From Arthrobacter sp. OY3WO11 (GTDB taxonomy: Bacteria; Actinomycetota; Actinomycetes; Actinomycetales; Micrococcaceae), in the NCBI RefSeq assembly GCF_001641125.1, contig NZ_LWLP01000001.1, forward strand, positions 4,095,828 to 4,159,827: a stretch of DNA of 64,000 nucleotides. The letters run 5' to 3'. Shown one piece after another: positions 47,733 through 56,383 of the stretch. The first letter of the stretch is position 1; each line of letters opens with the position of its first letter. The translations under genes and the position numbers were made by a program. Under the pieces are notes generated by a model. The model was not told the DNA's origin and made no database searches. It saw only the letters and a list, made by a program, of their open reading frames with translations.

Positions 47733-49082
47733 GTGACAACTCGTACTAAATCACCGCAGACTGACAGGAACGGCGACGTCGTCGAACCGGAGCAGCTGCG
47801 AAGGGCAACGCTTGCCAGCTCTGTAGGGTCAGCCCTCGAGTACTACGACTTTTACATTTATGGCCTCGCGTCAGCACTGATCTTTGGTCCGCTGTTCTTT
47901 TCCCCCTTGGGTGAAAGCGGCGCAGTCATCGCCTCGTTTGCCACATACGGCGTCGGCTTTGCCGCAAGGCCCTTTGGCGGGGTGGTCTTTGGCTACATCG
48001 GAGACCGCTTCGGCCGGAAGATGGTGCTGATCCTCACCATCGGCCTGATGGGTATGGCTAGCTTCGCCATTGGCCTCCTGCCCACCTTTGAACAGGCAGG
48101 AATGCTCGGGGCCGTTCTGCTGGTGGCCCTCCGCATCCTCCAGGGCCTCGGCGCCGGCGCCGAGCAGGCCGGGGCAACCACGCTGATTTCCGAGGTTGCT
48201 CCGCGAAGCCGCCGCGGGTTCTTCGCCTCCTTGCCCTTCGTGGGCATCCAGCTGGGCACACTGCTCGGAGCGGGCACTTTCGCCCTAATGGCACTCGCGG
48301 ACAGGGATGTGCTGCTGGGCTGGCTGTGGCGGGTACCCTTCCTGGCCAGCGTCATCCTTATTGTCATTGCCGTCTTTATCCGGCTCCGGCTGAAGGAAAC
48401 TCCGGTCTTCCAGGAGCTTGAGAAGCACAAGGCCGTGGTCAAGAATCCGGTGGGCCAAATCTGGAAGCACTCCAAGAAGAATGTGCTCGTCGGGATCGGC
48501 CTGCGCATGGGCGAGAACGGTAACTCGTCGGTTTACTCCGCGCTTCTGGTCTCATTCATCAGCCTTCCGGCCGGCGTATTTCCGGGCGACAAGTTCATTG
48601 GCCCAACAGGCCTGCTGATCGCCGCAGGCTGCGCAGCAGTCATGGTGGTCGTCTTCGGCGCCCTGTCCGACCGGTTCGGCCGGGTTCCCGTGTACCGCTA
48701 CGGGGCATTATTCCAGGCCCTCATTGCACTGCCCGCGTTCTACCTGGTCACGCTGGGCAACGTCACGCTGGTCTGGGCAGTGATGGCGGTGGGCATCGCC
48801 CTGGGCGTGCAGTCCATGCTCGGTCCGCAATGCGCCATGCTGCCCGAACTCTTCGGCTCGCAGCACCGGTTCACCGGCGTGGCCCTCAGCCGTGAACTCT
48901 CGGCAGTCCTCGCCGGCGGGTTCGCACCCATGATCGGCGTTGCGCTGCTCGCTGCGACCAACCACTCCTGGCTGGTTCCCGCACTGTACTCACTGGTCCT
49001 GGCCGCAATCTCCTTTGTCACCACGTTCTTTACTCCCGAAACCAATGGTCGCGACCTGGCGCTCGTGGAGGACGCCAAATAG
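47733..49082 (+). CDS. MFS transporter, metabolite:H+ symporter (MHS) family
   Basis: 449 aa from GTG 47733 with AAGGGAG upstream. Twelve helices; the family start RRATLASSVGSALEYYDFYIYGLASALIFGPLFF and the motif VVFGYIGDRFGRKMVLILTIGLMGMASFAIGLLPT, then GLGAGAEQAGATTLISEVAPRSRRGFFASL, mark the MHS group that carries citrate, 2-oxoglutarate, shikimate or aromatic acids with protons. In the operon it precedes sugar-acid-type dehydrogenases, so an organic or sugar acid is a likely substrate. A strong hairpin follows its stop. Confidence 0.92.
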   Translation: MTTRTKSPQTDRNGDVVEPEQLRRATLASSVGSALEYYDFYIYGLASALIFGPLFFSPLGESGAVIASFATYGVGFAARPFGGVVFGYIGDRFGRKMVLILTIGLMGMASFAIGLLPTFEQAGMLGAVLLVALRILQGLGAGAEQAGATTLISEVAPRSRRGFFASLPFVGIQLGTLLGAGTFALMALADRDVLLGWLWRVPFLASVILIVIAVFIRLRLKETPVFQELEKHKAVVKNPVGQIWKHSKKNVLVGIGLRMGENGNSSVYSALLVSFISLPAGVFPGDKFIGPTGLLIAAGCAAVMVVVFGALSDRFGRVPVYRYGALFQALIALPAFYLVTLGNVTLVWAVMAVGIALGVQSMLGPQCAMLPELFGSQHRFTGVALSRELSAVLAGGFAPMIGVALLAATNHSWLVPALYSLVLAAISFVTTFFTPETNGRDLALVEDAK

Positions 49083-49090
49083 AAGTCCCT

Positions 49091-49132
49091 GAACCCTGGG
49101 GGCGGCCCCTGCGGTGGCCGACCCCAGGGTTC
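49091..49132. terminator. Strong hairpin after the MHS transporter
   Basis: GAACCCTGGGG (49091-49101) pairs exactly with CCCCAGGGTTC (49122-49132) across a 20-nt loop. No T-tract. It starts 9 nt after the stop and may weaken read-through to the dehydrogenase genes. Confidence 0.65.
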
Positions 49133-49179
49133 GTCAGCAGCCAAGCACCCCCAGCCCGTCCGGTCACCAAAGGTTGAAC

Positions 49180-50163
49180 ATGAACAACGCCACCGCCTCC
49201 ACCGCTCCCCCTGCCCCAGCCGGGCAAACCCGTCCGCGTGCCGGGTTTGTCGGGCTGGGGCTGATGGGCGCACCCATGGCCGCTAACCTGCTGCGGGCGG
49301 GATGGTCCGTCACGGGATGGAACCGCTCCCCCGCCGCTGTTGAAGACCTGCTGCGGCTGGGCGGGAGCGGCGCCGCCACGGTGGCAGACCTGAGGGACGA
49401 GCCTGTCATCATCTTTATGCTCCCCGATCTTTCCTTTATTGAAGATGCCGCGGCAGGGCTCCTCGAAGCCTGGCGGTCCTCGCCGCCTGAACCGGGAACG
49501 CTCGTTGTGGTCATGAGCAGCGTTTCACCCGTGGGCGTCCAAGACTTCGGCCGCGCGGTCATCGAGGCAAGCGGCGGGAACGCCACCGTGCTGGATGCGC
49601 CCGTCAGCGGCGGCACACACGGCGCACAGCAAGGAAACCTGGCCATCATGGCAGGCGGCCCGGAAGAGGACTTCGCGCGGATCCTGCCGGCACTGCAGGC
49701 CATGGGCGCAACAGTCCGGCGGCTCGGCGGGCTCGGGGCGGGCTCGCTGGCCAAAGCGTGCAACCAGTTGGTTGTCGGCTCCACGACGGCGGCCCTCGCC
49801 GAAGCAGCCGAGCTTGCGGAACGCTCCGGCCTGGATGTCACGGCCCTCTTCGACGTGCTCTCCGGCGGGCTCGCGGCAAGCCGCGTGCTGGAAATCGTAG
49901 GCCCCCGCTTGGCAACAAAGGACTACACGCCCACAGGACCGGCCAAGTTCATGCACAAGGACCTGTCTTTTGTTGTGGAGAGCGCACGAAACGTCGGTGC
50001 CGCTGCGCCGATGGCGTCCGCCGGGACTGAACTCTATGCGCAGTTGCTCGCGCAAGGCCTGGGGGACCTCGACCTGGCTGTGGTGCGTCAGACCATTGCG
50101 AACCTCAGCACCACAGACGCTTCCCACAGCGGGACCGAAACGGCCAAGGAGACTGCACGATGA
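49180..50163 (+). CDS. Beta-hydroxyacid dehydrogenase (3-hydroxyisobutyrate / tartronate-semialdehyde reductase family)
   Basis: 327 aa from ATG 49180 (AAAGG site); 22 residues upstream in frame look non-coding. Rossmann motif AGFVGLGLMGAPMAANLLRAGWSVTGWNRSP, the substrate loop LDAPVSGGTHGAQQGNLAIMAGG (about residues 140-160) and the catalytic Lys in GLGAGSLAKACNQLVVG (about 194) are intact. Family members reduce or oxidise 3-hydroxy acids such as tartronate semialdehyde/glycerate. Its stop overlaps the SDR gene start as ATGA, so they are coupled. Confidence 0.88.
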   Translation: MNNATASTAPPAPAGQTRPRAGFVGLGLMGAPMAANLLRAGWSVTGWNRSPAAVEDLLRLGGSGAATVADLRDEPVIIFMLPDLSFIEDAAAGLLEAWRSSPPEPGTLVVVMSSVSPVGVQDFGRAVIEASGGNATVLDAPVSGGTHGAQQGNLAIMAGGPEEDFARILPALQAMGATVRRLGGLGAGSLAKACNQLVVGSTTAALAEAAELAERSGLDVTALFDVLSGGLAASRVLEIVGPRLATKDYTPTGPAKFMHKDLSFVVESARNVGAAAPMASAGTELYAQLLAQGLGDLDLAVVRQTIANLSTTDASHSGTETAKETAR

Positions 50164-50930
50164 CTTCACTTTTCGACCTGACCGGGCGTACGGCCCTCAT
50201 TACCGGCTCCAGCCGGGGAATCGGCAACGCTCTTGCCCGGGCCCTGGCGGATGCCGGTGCAACGGTGGTGTTGAACGGGATGGATGCGGACCGCCTCAAG
50301 GTTGCAGAAACCTCCATGTCCGCCGATTTCCCACCCGGCCGTATCCACAGCTGCGCCTTCGACGTCACCAAGGACGCAGAAGTGGGCCGTGCGGTGGCGT
50401 GGGTAGAGGAGAACGTCGGTCCGCTGGAGATCCTGGTCAACAATGCCGGAATCCAGCACCGGGTGGCCATGCTTGACTTGGACGTCGAGGACTGGGAAAG
50501 GGTAATCACCACTGACCTCACCAGTGCTTTCCTCGTGGGCCGGGCGGCCGCCCGCTTCATGATCCCCCGCGGCCGCGGCAAGATCATCAACATCTGCTCC
50601 GTCCAGGCCGACCTTGCGCGGCCCACCATCGCCCCCTACATCGCTGCCAAGGGCGGCCTGCGAAACCTCACCCGCGCCATGACGGCGGAATGGGCGGCTT
50701 CGGGCCTGCAGGTCAATGCCATCGCACCTGGTTACATCCACACCGAAATGACCCAGAACCTGGTGGACGATGAACAGTTCAACTCCTGGATCCTGGGGAG
50801 AACCCCCGCGCACCGCTGGGGCACCGTCCAGGACCTCGCCGGACCGGCAGTCTGGCTGGCCTCCAGCGGTTCGGACTTCGTGAACGGACAGACAATCTTC
50901 ATTGATGGCGGAATGACGGTGGTGGTCTGA
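50160..50930 (+). CDS. idnO: SDR-family 5-keto-gluconate 5-reductase-like dehydrogenase
   Basis: 256 aa. Classical short-chain dehydrogenase: TALITGSSRGIGNALARALADAGATVVLNG, LEILVNNAGIQHRVAML, the catalytic Ser in NICSVQADLARPT and Tyr-x-x-x-Lys in YIAAKGGLRNLTRAM, ending FVNGQTIFIDGGMTVVV. The NNAGIQHR wording is typical of gluconate/5-keto-gluconate dehydrogenases (IdnO). It sits directly before an IdnD-like gene, the same gene pair as in L-idonate catabolism. Confidence 0.85.
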   Translation: MTSLFDLTGRTALITGSSRGIGNALARALADAGATVVLNGMDADRLKVAETSMSADFPPGRIHSCAFDVTKDAEVGRAVAWVEENVGPLEILVNNAGIQHRVAMLDLDVEDWERVITTDLTSAFLVGRAAARFMIPRGRGKIINICSVQADLARPTIAPYIAAKGGLRNLTRAMTAEWAASGLQVNAIAPGYIHTEMTQNLVDDEQFNSWILGRTPAHRWGTVQDLAGPAVWLASSGSDFVNGQTIFIDGGMTVVV

Positions 50931-52042
50931 TGCACGCCGTTCCTGATGCTCCTGCAGACAGCCGGCGCTACCCGTCCGGACTTCCCGCGGCCAGTCCCGC
51001 CGTCGTCGCCCACGCGGCAGCCGACCTTCGCATTGACAACATTCCGCTCCCTTCACCCACTCCGGACCAGGCCGTCGTCGAGATAGCCTACGGCGGCATC
51101 TGCGGCTCCGACCTGCACTACTGGCTGCACGGCGCCGCCGGAGAATCCGTCCTGAAGGCACCGATGGTGCTGGGACACGAGATTGTTGGCGTGGTGGTAC
51201 GCGCGGCGGCGGACGGATCAGGTCCACCTGAGGGGGCAGCTGTCGCCGTGCATCCGGCAACGCCTGGCCCGGGAACCGGCCCGGACCCTGCCAGGTATCC
51301 CCACGACAGGCCGAATCTGTCCCCCGGCTGCACCTATCTGGGCAGCGCCGCAAGATACCCGCATACGGATGGTGCCTTCAGCCGCTACGCCACCTTGCCA
51401 TCGCGGATGCTGCGGGTCCTGCCCCCCGGCCTGGATCTGAGGACCGCGGCGCTGATTGAACCGGCCAGCGTTGCCTGGCACGCCGTTTCACGCGCTGGTG
51501 ACGTTAGGGGCAAGACCGCCATGGTGGTGGGCAGCGGTCCCATCGGGGCGCTGGCCGTCGCCGTGCTTAAGCGCGCTGGTGCAACCCGCATCGTGGCCAC
51601 AGACCTGCACCGCAAACCCCTGGAGATAGCACAGGCAGTCGGCGCTGACGAGGTGTTGGAAGCAACAGACAGCCAAGCACTGGCAGAGGTCCAGGCCGAT
51701 GTGGTGATCGAGTCCTCCGGCTCCCACCATGGACTGGCTACGGCCATCAAGGGAACGGTTCGTGGGGGCAAAGTGGTGATGGTGGGGTTGTTGCCGTCCG
51801 GACCCCAGCCTGTACTTATTTCTCTGGCCATCACACGGGAACTCGAACTTCTGGGATCATTCAGGTTCAACGACGAGATCGATGACGTCATTTCCGCACT
51901 GGGCGACGGGTCACTTTTCGTGGACCCCGTCATCACGCACGTGTTCCCGCTGGAATGCGGGCTGGAGGCCTTTGAGATCGCCAGGAACTCGGCAGAGTCC
52001 GGCAAGGTCCTGCTGGACTTCGCTCCAGGCCGCCGCTCCTGA
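50930..52042 (+). CDS. idnD: L-idonate 5-dehydrogenase-like medium-chain dehydrogenase lacking most structural-zinc Cys
   Basis: 370 aa from ATG 50930 (TGATG overlap with idnO). Catalytic-zinc residues are present: Cys in YGGICGSDLHYW (about 60) and GHEIVGVV (about 83-84), with NAD motif MVVGSGPIGALAVAVLKRAGATRIVATD. The typical four-Cys structural-zinc loop is replaced by HPATPGPGTGPDPARYPHD and only the last Cys, in NLSPGCTYLG, is left. An N-terminal extension of about 20 residues is extra. It would oxidise L-idonate or another polyol acid at C5; the loss of the zinc loop could change stability or oligomer state. Confidence 0.83.
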   Translation: MHAVPDAPADSRRYPSGLPAASPAVVAHAAADLRIDNIPLPSPTPDQAVVEIAYGGICGSDLHYWLHGAAGESVLKAPMVLGHEIVGVVVRAAADGSGPPEGAAVAVHPATPGPGTGPDPARYPHDRPNLSPGCTYLGSAARYPHTDGAFSRYATLPSRMLRVLPPGLDLRTAALIEPASVAWHAVSRAGDVRGKTAMVVGSGPIGALAVAVLKRAGATRIVATDLHRKPLEIAQAVGADEVLEATDSQALAEVQADVVIESSGSHHGLATAIKGTVRGGKVVMVGLLPSGPQPVLISLAITRELELLGSFRFNDEIDDVISALGDGSLFVDPVITHVFPLECGLEAFEIARNSAESGKVLLDFAPGRRS

Positions 52043-52203
52043 CGGGCAGGGGCGAGGAGCTGACGCTGGCTCCAGGCCGTTCCCTCCACGTCAAGGTCCC
52101 TGCGCCCAAAGACAAGAGGCCCGGACCGGGCGTACAGCACACTGGAAAGCAACCCGCCAGGCCAACCGGCCGGCGTCCTTGCCTACTCGAAGTGGAGTAC
52201 ACC

Positions 52204-53613
52204 ATGGAAACCTACGATGCGCTTCTGGCGTCCGTTTCTGCCGAACCCGGTACCGGCCGGACCATCCTGGACCCCGCCACGGGAGAGCCCGTAGGCGAAG
52301 CCCCCGTCCACGGCCTCGAGTACCTCGAGGCGGCAGTCTCCGCCGCACAGGAAGCGCAGCCGGCTTGGGCGGCGCTGGGCCACAGCGCGAGGTCGGCCGC
52401 GCTCCTCAAAGCAGCCGACGCCGTCGAACGTTCCGCCGAGGAACTCGCCCAGCTGCTCTCCCGCGAGCAGGGCAAACCCCTGAACGGCCCCAACGCCCGG
52501 TTCGAAGTGGGTGCCTGCGTGGCCTGGCTGCGCGCCACAGCCAACCTGCCGCTTGAGCCTGAAACGATCGTGGACGACGGCCAGACCCGCGCCGAACTCC
52601 ACTACAAGCCCATCGGGGTCGTAGCCGCGATCGGCCCGTGGAACTGGCCCATGATGATCGCCATCTGGCAGATCGCCCCCGCCCTGCGCATGGGCAACGC
52701 CGTGGTGGTCAAGCCGTCCGGCAACACCCCGCTCTCCGTCCTGGCGCTGGCCACGGTCCTGAACGAGGAACTCCCGGAAGGCATCCTCTCAGTGGTCTCC
52801 TGCGGCCGGGAAGTAGGAGCCCGGCTCACGGACCACCCCGCCATCGGAAAGATCATGTTCACCGGCTCCACCGCGGCCGGCCGCGCCATCATCAAATCCT
52901 CCGCGGACACCGTCAAGCGGCTCACCCTGGAACTTGGCGGGAACGACGCCGGTATCGTCCTGCCCGACGCCGACCCCAAGGCCATCGCCGAAGATGTTTT
53001 CTGGGGTGCCTTCCTGAACACCGGCCAGACCTGCGCGGCCCTCAAGCGCCTTTACGTCCACGATGACATCTACGATGCCGTCTGCGAAGAACTCACCGCC
53101 GTCGCCGCCGCGATGCCCATGGGCAACGGCCTCGACGAGGACAACGTCCTGGGTCCCCTGCAGAACAAGGCACAGTACGACGTCGTTGCAGGCCTCGTGG
53201 AGGCAGCAAAGGCTTCCGGCGCACGCGTCCTGCTGGGCGGAAATCCGGAGCCGGACCAGCCCGGCTACTTCTACCCCACCACCCTGGTCGCGGACATCGA
53301 CAACGACAATCCGCTCGTGGCGGAGGAACAGTTCGGCCCTGCCCTGCCCATCATCCGCTACAGCACCATCGATGAAGCGGTGGAAAAAGCCAACGCCCTG
53401 GAGGTCGGACTCGGCGCCTCCGTCTGGTCTTCGGATGTTTCAGCAGCCCGCGGGGTCGCAAGCCGGATCCAGGCCGGCACCGTCTGGATCAACAGGCACG
53501 GCGCCGTGGACCCGCGTATCCCCTTTGGCGGCGCGAAGCAGTCAGGCTACGGACTGGAGTTCGGCGTCGAGGGCCTCAAAGCCCTCGGTGTACCGCAGGT
53601 CATTAACGGCTGA
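52204..53613 (+). CDS. NAD(P)-dependent aldehyde dehydrogenase
   Basis: 469 aa from ATG 52204, with GTGGAG six bases upstream; a GTG four codons earlier overlaps that site. VVAAIGPWNWPMMIAIWQIAPALRMGNAVVVKPSG, LTLELGGNDAGIVLPDAD (Glu about 239) and GAFLNTGQTCAALKRLYV (Cys about 273). The group includes aminobutyraldehyde and semialdehyde dehydrogenases. It is 161 nt after idnD, with a GCCCGG-A-CCGGGC palindrome at 52119-52131 in between. It may oxidise an aldehyde made by the hydroxy-acid dehydrogenases. A long perfect hairpin follows. Confidence 0.9.
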   Translation: METYDALLASVSAEPGTGRTILDPATGEPVGEAPVHGLEYLEAAVSAAQEAQPAWAALGHSARSAALLKAADAVERSAEELAQLLSREQGKPLNGPNARFEVGACVAWLRATANLPLEPETIVDDGQTRAELHYKPIGVVAAIGPWNWPMMIAIWQIAPALRMGNAVVVKPSGNTPLSVLALATVLNEELPEGILSVVSCGREVGARLTDHPAIGKIMFTGSTAAGRAIIKSSADTVKRLTLELGGNDAGIVLPDADPKAIAEDVFWGAFLNTGQTCAALKRLYVHDDIYDAVCEELTAVAAAMPMGNGLDEDNVLGPLQNKAQYDVVAGLVEAAKASGARVLLGGNPEPDQPGYFYPTTLVADIDNDNPLVAEEQFGPALPIIRYSTIDEAVEKANALEVGLGASVWSSDVSAARGVASRIQAGTVWINRHGAVDPRIPFGGAKQSGYGLEFGVEGLKALGVPQVING

Positions 53614-53624
53614 AACCTGACACG

Positions 53625-53668
53625 GCAAGAGGGGCACTGCACGCCGACGCGTGCAGTGCTCCTCTTGC
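53625..53668. terminator. Long perfect terminator hairpin between convergent genes
   Basis: A 20-bp stem from GCAAGAGGGGCACTGCACGC (53625-53644) to its complement at 53649-53668, with one G-U pair and a 4-nt loop CGAC. It ends the aldehyde dehydrogenase operon and probably also the convergent CsoR-type gene. Confidence 0.85.
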
Positions 53669-53726
53669 GTTTGCCCCCGGTGGCGGGTATCCGCCAGCCT
53701 AAAGGACCGTGCCGGGGGCAGTGTGG

Positions 53727-53984
53727 TTACGCGAGGGAAAGGAAGAGCTTCTCCAGCTCTTTCCTGTCCATGGTGCTGTCTTCGCGGACAATGCACTGCT
53801 CCAGGCCGCTGGCGATGATCGCGAAGCCTGCCCTGTCCAGCGCCTTCGATACGGCGGCGAGCTGCGTGACGATGTCCTTGCAGTCCCTGCCCTCCTCCAG
53901 CATCCGCGTCACAGCGGCGAGCTGGCCCTGGGCGCGCTTAAGGCGGTTGACCACTGGGGCCAGTTCAGTCGAGTCGAGTTCCAT
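53727..53984 (-). CDS. cstR: CsoR-family regulator of the CstR (persulfide-sensing) type
   Basis: 85 aa, all-helical DUF156 fold: LAPVVNRLKRAQGQLAAVTRMLEEG, CKDIVTQLAAVSKALDRAGFAII. Copper sensors of this family bind metal with Cys-His-Cys; here Cys35 and Cys64 are present but the position four before Cys64 is Gly60, not His. A Cys pair without the His is what marks CstR-like sensors that react with persulfide to form a di- or trisulfide bridge and release DNA. It is divergent from a rhodanese operon, with three TACCC-N4-GGGTA-type operators between them. Confidence 0.9.
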   Translation of the reverse strand: MELDSTELAPVVNRLKRAQGQLAAVTRMLEEGRDCKDIVTQLAAVSKALDRAGFAIIASGLEQCIVREDSTMDRKELEKLFLSLA

Positions 53985-54020
53985 GAGGTCTCCGTAGGTG
54001 GGGTTCTTGCCTCCAACTAT

Positions 54021-54078
54021 ATACCCCTCGGGGTGTTTTGACTACCCCGGGGGGTATCTGCAATACTCGGTGGGGTAT
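54021..54078. promoter_or_regulatory. CstR operator cluster and promoter of the rhodanese operon
   Basis: Three CsoR-type sites share the form TACCC-N4-GGGTA: 54022-54035 (last base G), 54043-54056 (perfect) and 54064-54077 (one change, TACTC). On the + strand TTGACT (54038-54043), 18-nt spacer and AATACT (54062-54067) make a promoter; the perfect site fills its spacer and the third covers the -10. TATATA at 54019-54024 would serve the reverse-strand cstR gene. Confidence 0.8.
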
Positions 54079-54106
54079 TCATCTTTCCCCTATCGAGAGG
54101 CCAGCA

Positions 54107-54730
54107 ATGACTTCCCCTTCCACGGCACCCACTGTTACCGCACTCGCTCCTGAAACCCTCCAGTCCTGGTTCAAAGAGCACCAGGACCTCGTGGTGCTCG
54201 ATGTCCGCTCCGCTGCGGAGTTCGAGTCCATGCATATCCGCGGCTCCTACAACGTGCCGCTGCCGTTGCTGTCCGAGCACACGGATGAGCTCGCCGCCCG
54301 GCTGGGTTCCCGCGTGGTCCTGGTCTGCCAGTCCGGTGTGCGCGCCGAGCAGGCGCGCCAGCGCCTTGCCAAAGCCGGAATCGACACCGCCTACGTCCTG
54401 ACCGGCGGGGCGCCCGGTTTCGCCGCTGCCGGCGGTGACGTGGTCAAGGGCAAGGACCGCTGGGATCTTGAGCGCCAGGTCCGCCTCGTGGCCGGATCCC
54501 TGGTGGTCCTGGGCCTGGCCGGCGGCAAGTTCGTCTCCCCGAAGATCCGGACGCTTGCCGGGGTCATCGGCACGGGCCTGACCTTCTCCGCAGCCACCAA
54601 CACCTGCGCCATGGGCCAGGCGATCTCGGCGATGCCGTGGAACAAGGCCGCCAAGGAGCCCACCCGCGAAAGCGCCATCCTTGCCCTGCCCGTCAACACC
54701 GAGGTGAACGCCGAGGCCAAAGCATCATGA
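54107..54730 (+). CDS. Rhodanese with C-terminal membrane domain (DUF2892/YgaP-like)
   Basis: 207 aa from ATG 54107. Residues about 10-115 are a rhodanese domain: VVLDVRSAAEFESMHIRGSYNVPL and the active-site loop VCQSGVRAEQARQRL with the sulfur-carrying Cys (about 79). Residues 125-185 (RQVRLVAGSLVVLGLAGGKFVSPKIRTLAGVIGTGLTFSAATNTC) form two hydrophobic hairpin helices of the DUF2892 type as in YgaP, placing the enzyme at the membrane. It handles persulfide sulfur transfer. First gene of the CstR-controlled operon, 4-nt overlap (ATGA) with the exporter gene. Confidence 0.9.
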   Translation: MTSPSTAPTVTALAPETLQSWFKEHQDLVVLDVRSAAEFESMHIRGSYNVPLPLLSEHTDELAARLGSRVVLVCQSGVRAEQARQRLAKAGIDTAYVLTGGAPGFAAAGGDVVKGKDRWDLERQVRLVAGSLVVLGLAGGKFVSPKIRTLAGVIGTGLTFSAATNTCAMGQAISAMPWNKAAKEPTRESAILALPVNTEVNAEAKAS

Positions 54731-55626
54731 CCCTCACCCTCATCCTGGTCCTGGCCCTCTCGGTGGTCATCGGACTCTCGCTCGGTGTCCTGGGCGGCGG
54801 CGGATCGATCCTGACCGTCCCGATCCTGGTCTACGTTGCCGGGTTCGAGGCCAAGGAAGCGATCGCAGCCTCGCTGTTCGTCGTCGGCGTCACCTCCGCG
54901 GTCAGCGTGTTCAGCCACGCCCGCGGCGGCAGGGTGATGTGGCGGACCGGCCTGATCTTCGGCGCGGCCGGCATGGCCGGGGCGTTCGTTGGCGGCCTCC
55001 TGGGCGGGCACATCCCCGGCCAGATCCTGCTCATCGCCTTCGCGGTCATGATGGTGGCCACCTCCGTGGCCATGCTTCGCGGCCGGAAGAAAAAGAACGA
55101 CGACGGCGCGCCGCCGGTCAAGCATGAACTTCCCCTTGGCAGGGTGCTGCTTGACGGTGCCGTGGTCGGGCTCGTCACCGGCCTGGTGGGCGCGGGCGGC
55201 GGATTCCTCGTGGTCCCGGCCCTTGCACTGCTGGGCGGGCTGCCGATGTCCGTTGCCGTGGGCACCTCCCTGGTGGTCATCGCCATGAAGTCCTTCGCAG
55301 GGCTCGCGGGCTACCTCACCACCGTCCAGCTCGACTGGGGCATCACCCTCGGCGTGACCGCCGCCGCCATCGTAGGCACCCTTGCCGGCTCCAAACTCGC
55401 CGGCCGCATCCCGGAAGCTGCCCTGCGCAAGGCGTTCGGCTGGTTCGTCCTGGCCATGGGAACCTTCGTCCTCATCCAGCAGGCCCCCGCCGACCTGCGG
55501 TGGTTCATCGCAGCAGGCGTCGCAGCCCTCGCCGCGGCCACCGCGGGTATCTGCTGGTTCTTCATCAGCTCCTGCCCCCTGCGCAGCCGCACCGGCCGCC
55601 GCAGCAAAATCCCCTCACCCGCCTGA
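54727..55626 (+). CDS. TauE/SafE-family sulfite/sulfur-anion exporter
   Basis: 299 aa with about eight helices in two repeats. Family glycine motifs: LGVLGGGGSILTVPILVYVAGF and GLVTGLVGAGGGFLVVPALALLGGLPMSVAVGTSLVVIAMKSFAGL. Such proteins export sulfite, thiosulfate or sulfoacetate; within a persulfide operon the most likely cargo is the sulfite or thiosulfate made by the dioxygenase and rhodaneses. A short cytoplasmic stretch RGRKKKNDDGAPP lies between the halves. Ends 29 nt before the next rhodanese. Confidence 0.92.
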   Translation: MTLTLILVLALSVVIGLSLGVLGGGGSILTVPILVYVAGFEAKEAIAASLFVVGVTSAVSVFSHARGGRVMWRTGLIFGAAGMAGAFVGGLLGGHIPGQILLIAFAVMMVATSVAMLRGRKKKNDDGAPPVKHELPLGRVLLDGAVVGLVTGLVGAGGGFLVVPALALLGGLPMSVAVGTSLVVIAMKSFAGLAGYLTTVQLDWGITLGVTAAAIVGTLAGSKLAGRIPEAALRKAFGWFVLAMGTFVLIQQAPADLRWFIAAGVAALAAATAGICWFFISSCPLRSRTGRRSKIPSPA

Positions 55627-55655
55627 ACCCGCCACCACCAGCCAAGGAGAACACC

Positions 55656-55997
55656 ATGGGCCTCATCAGCTCCCTGAAAAAAGCCTTCAGCAAGCCCTAC
55701 ACAACGGTCTCGGTAGCTGAAGCCAAGGACCTCCTGTCCTCAGGTGCCGCACTGATCGACGTCCGCTCCGCCCAGGAATGGCGCTCCGGACGGGCACCCC
55801 AGGCGAAACACGTTCCCCTGGACCGGCTGCAGGCCGGCACCACCGGAATCAACAAGAACAAGCCCGTGATCGCCGTCTGCGCCTCCGGGGTCCGCTCCGC
55901 GTCAGCGGCCCGGCTCCTCGCCTCTCAGGGGTACCAGGCGCACTCCCTGCGCGGCGGCATGGGTGCCTGGCGCTCGGCCGGCGAGCCCGTCCGCTAA
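55656..55997 (+). CDS. Single-domain rhodanese
   Basis: 113 aa from ATG 55656 (AAGGAGA site). A basic amphipathic N-terminus (LISSLKKAFSKPYTTVS) may touch the membrane. The rhodanese core is VAEAKDLLSSGAALIDVRSAQEWRSGRAP and the active-site loop AVCASGVRSASAARLL (Cys about 73), ending LRGGMGAWRSAG. It moves sulfane sulfur between thiols, sulfite and protein partners. Second of three stand-alone rhodanese genes in the operon. Confidence 0.92.
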   Translation: MGLISSLKKAFSKPYTTVSVAEAKDLLSSGAALIDVRSAQEWRSGRAPQAKHVPLDRLQAGTTGINKNKPVIAVCASGVRSASAARLLASQGYQAHSLRGGMGAWRSAGEPVR

Positions 55998-56029
55998 CAC
56001 CAGCCCACAATCTTTCGAAGGAGAATCCC

Positions 56030-56326
56030 ATGGCTGAAATCACCATCACCGAAACCGAACAGCGCCGCACCAGCGCCCGCATCCTCGATGTCCGCGAGGA
56101 CTTCGAAGTCGAGGACGGCATGATCCCCGGCGCCCTGCACATCCCCATGGGCCAGCTCCAGGCACGCCTGTCCGAACTGGACCCCGCCGTCCCCGTCATT
56201 GCGGTCTGCCGCAGCGGCAACCGTTCAGCCCGCGTCGCCGACGCCCTCAACGGGGCCGGCTTCACCGCGGACACCATGGCCGGCGGCATGATCGCCTGGA
56301 CCCAGGCCGGGCTCCCCACCACCTGA
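56030..56326 (+). CDS. Small single-domain rhodanese
   Basis: 98 aa from ATG 56030 (CGAAGGAGAA site). RILDVREDFEVEDGMIPGALHIPMGQL and the loop AVCRSGNRSARVADAL with Cys about 60; MAGGMIAWTQAGLP closes the fold. The loop residue pattern CRSGNRS differs from CASGVRS in the previous gene, so the two may prefer different acceptors. Followed after 57 nt by the thioredoxin gene. Confidence 0.92.
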   Translation: MAEITITETEQRRTSARILDVREDFEVEDGMIPGALHIPMGQLQARLSELDPAVPVIAVCRSGNRSARVADALNGAGFTADTMAGGMIAWTQAGLPTT

Positions 56327-56383
56327 GCCCCGCTGCACCGCCACCAACCACCCAAGCCAACGCCCGAAAGGACACGAAAGACG

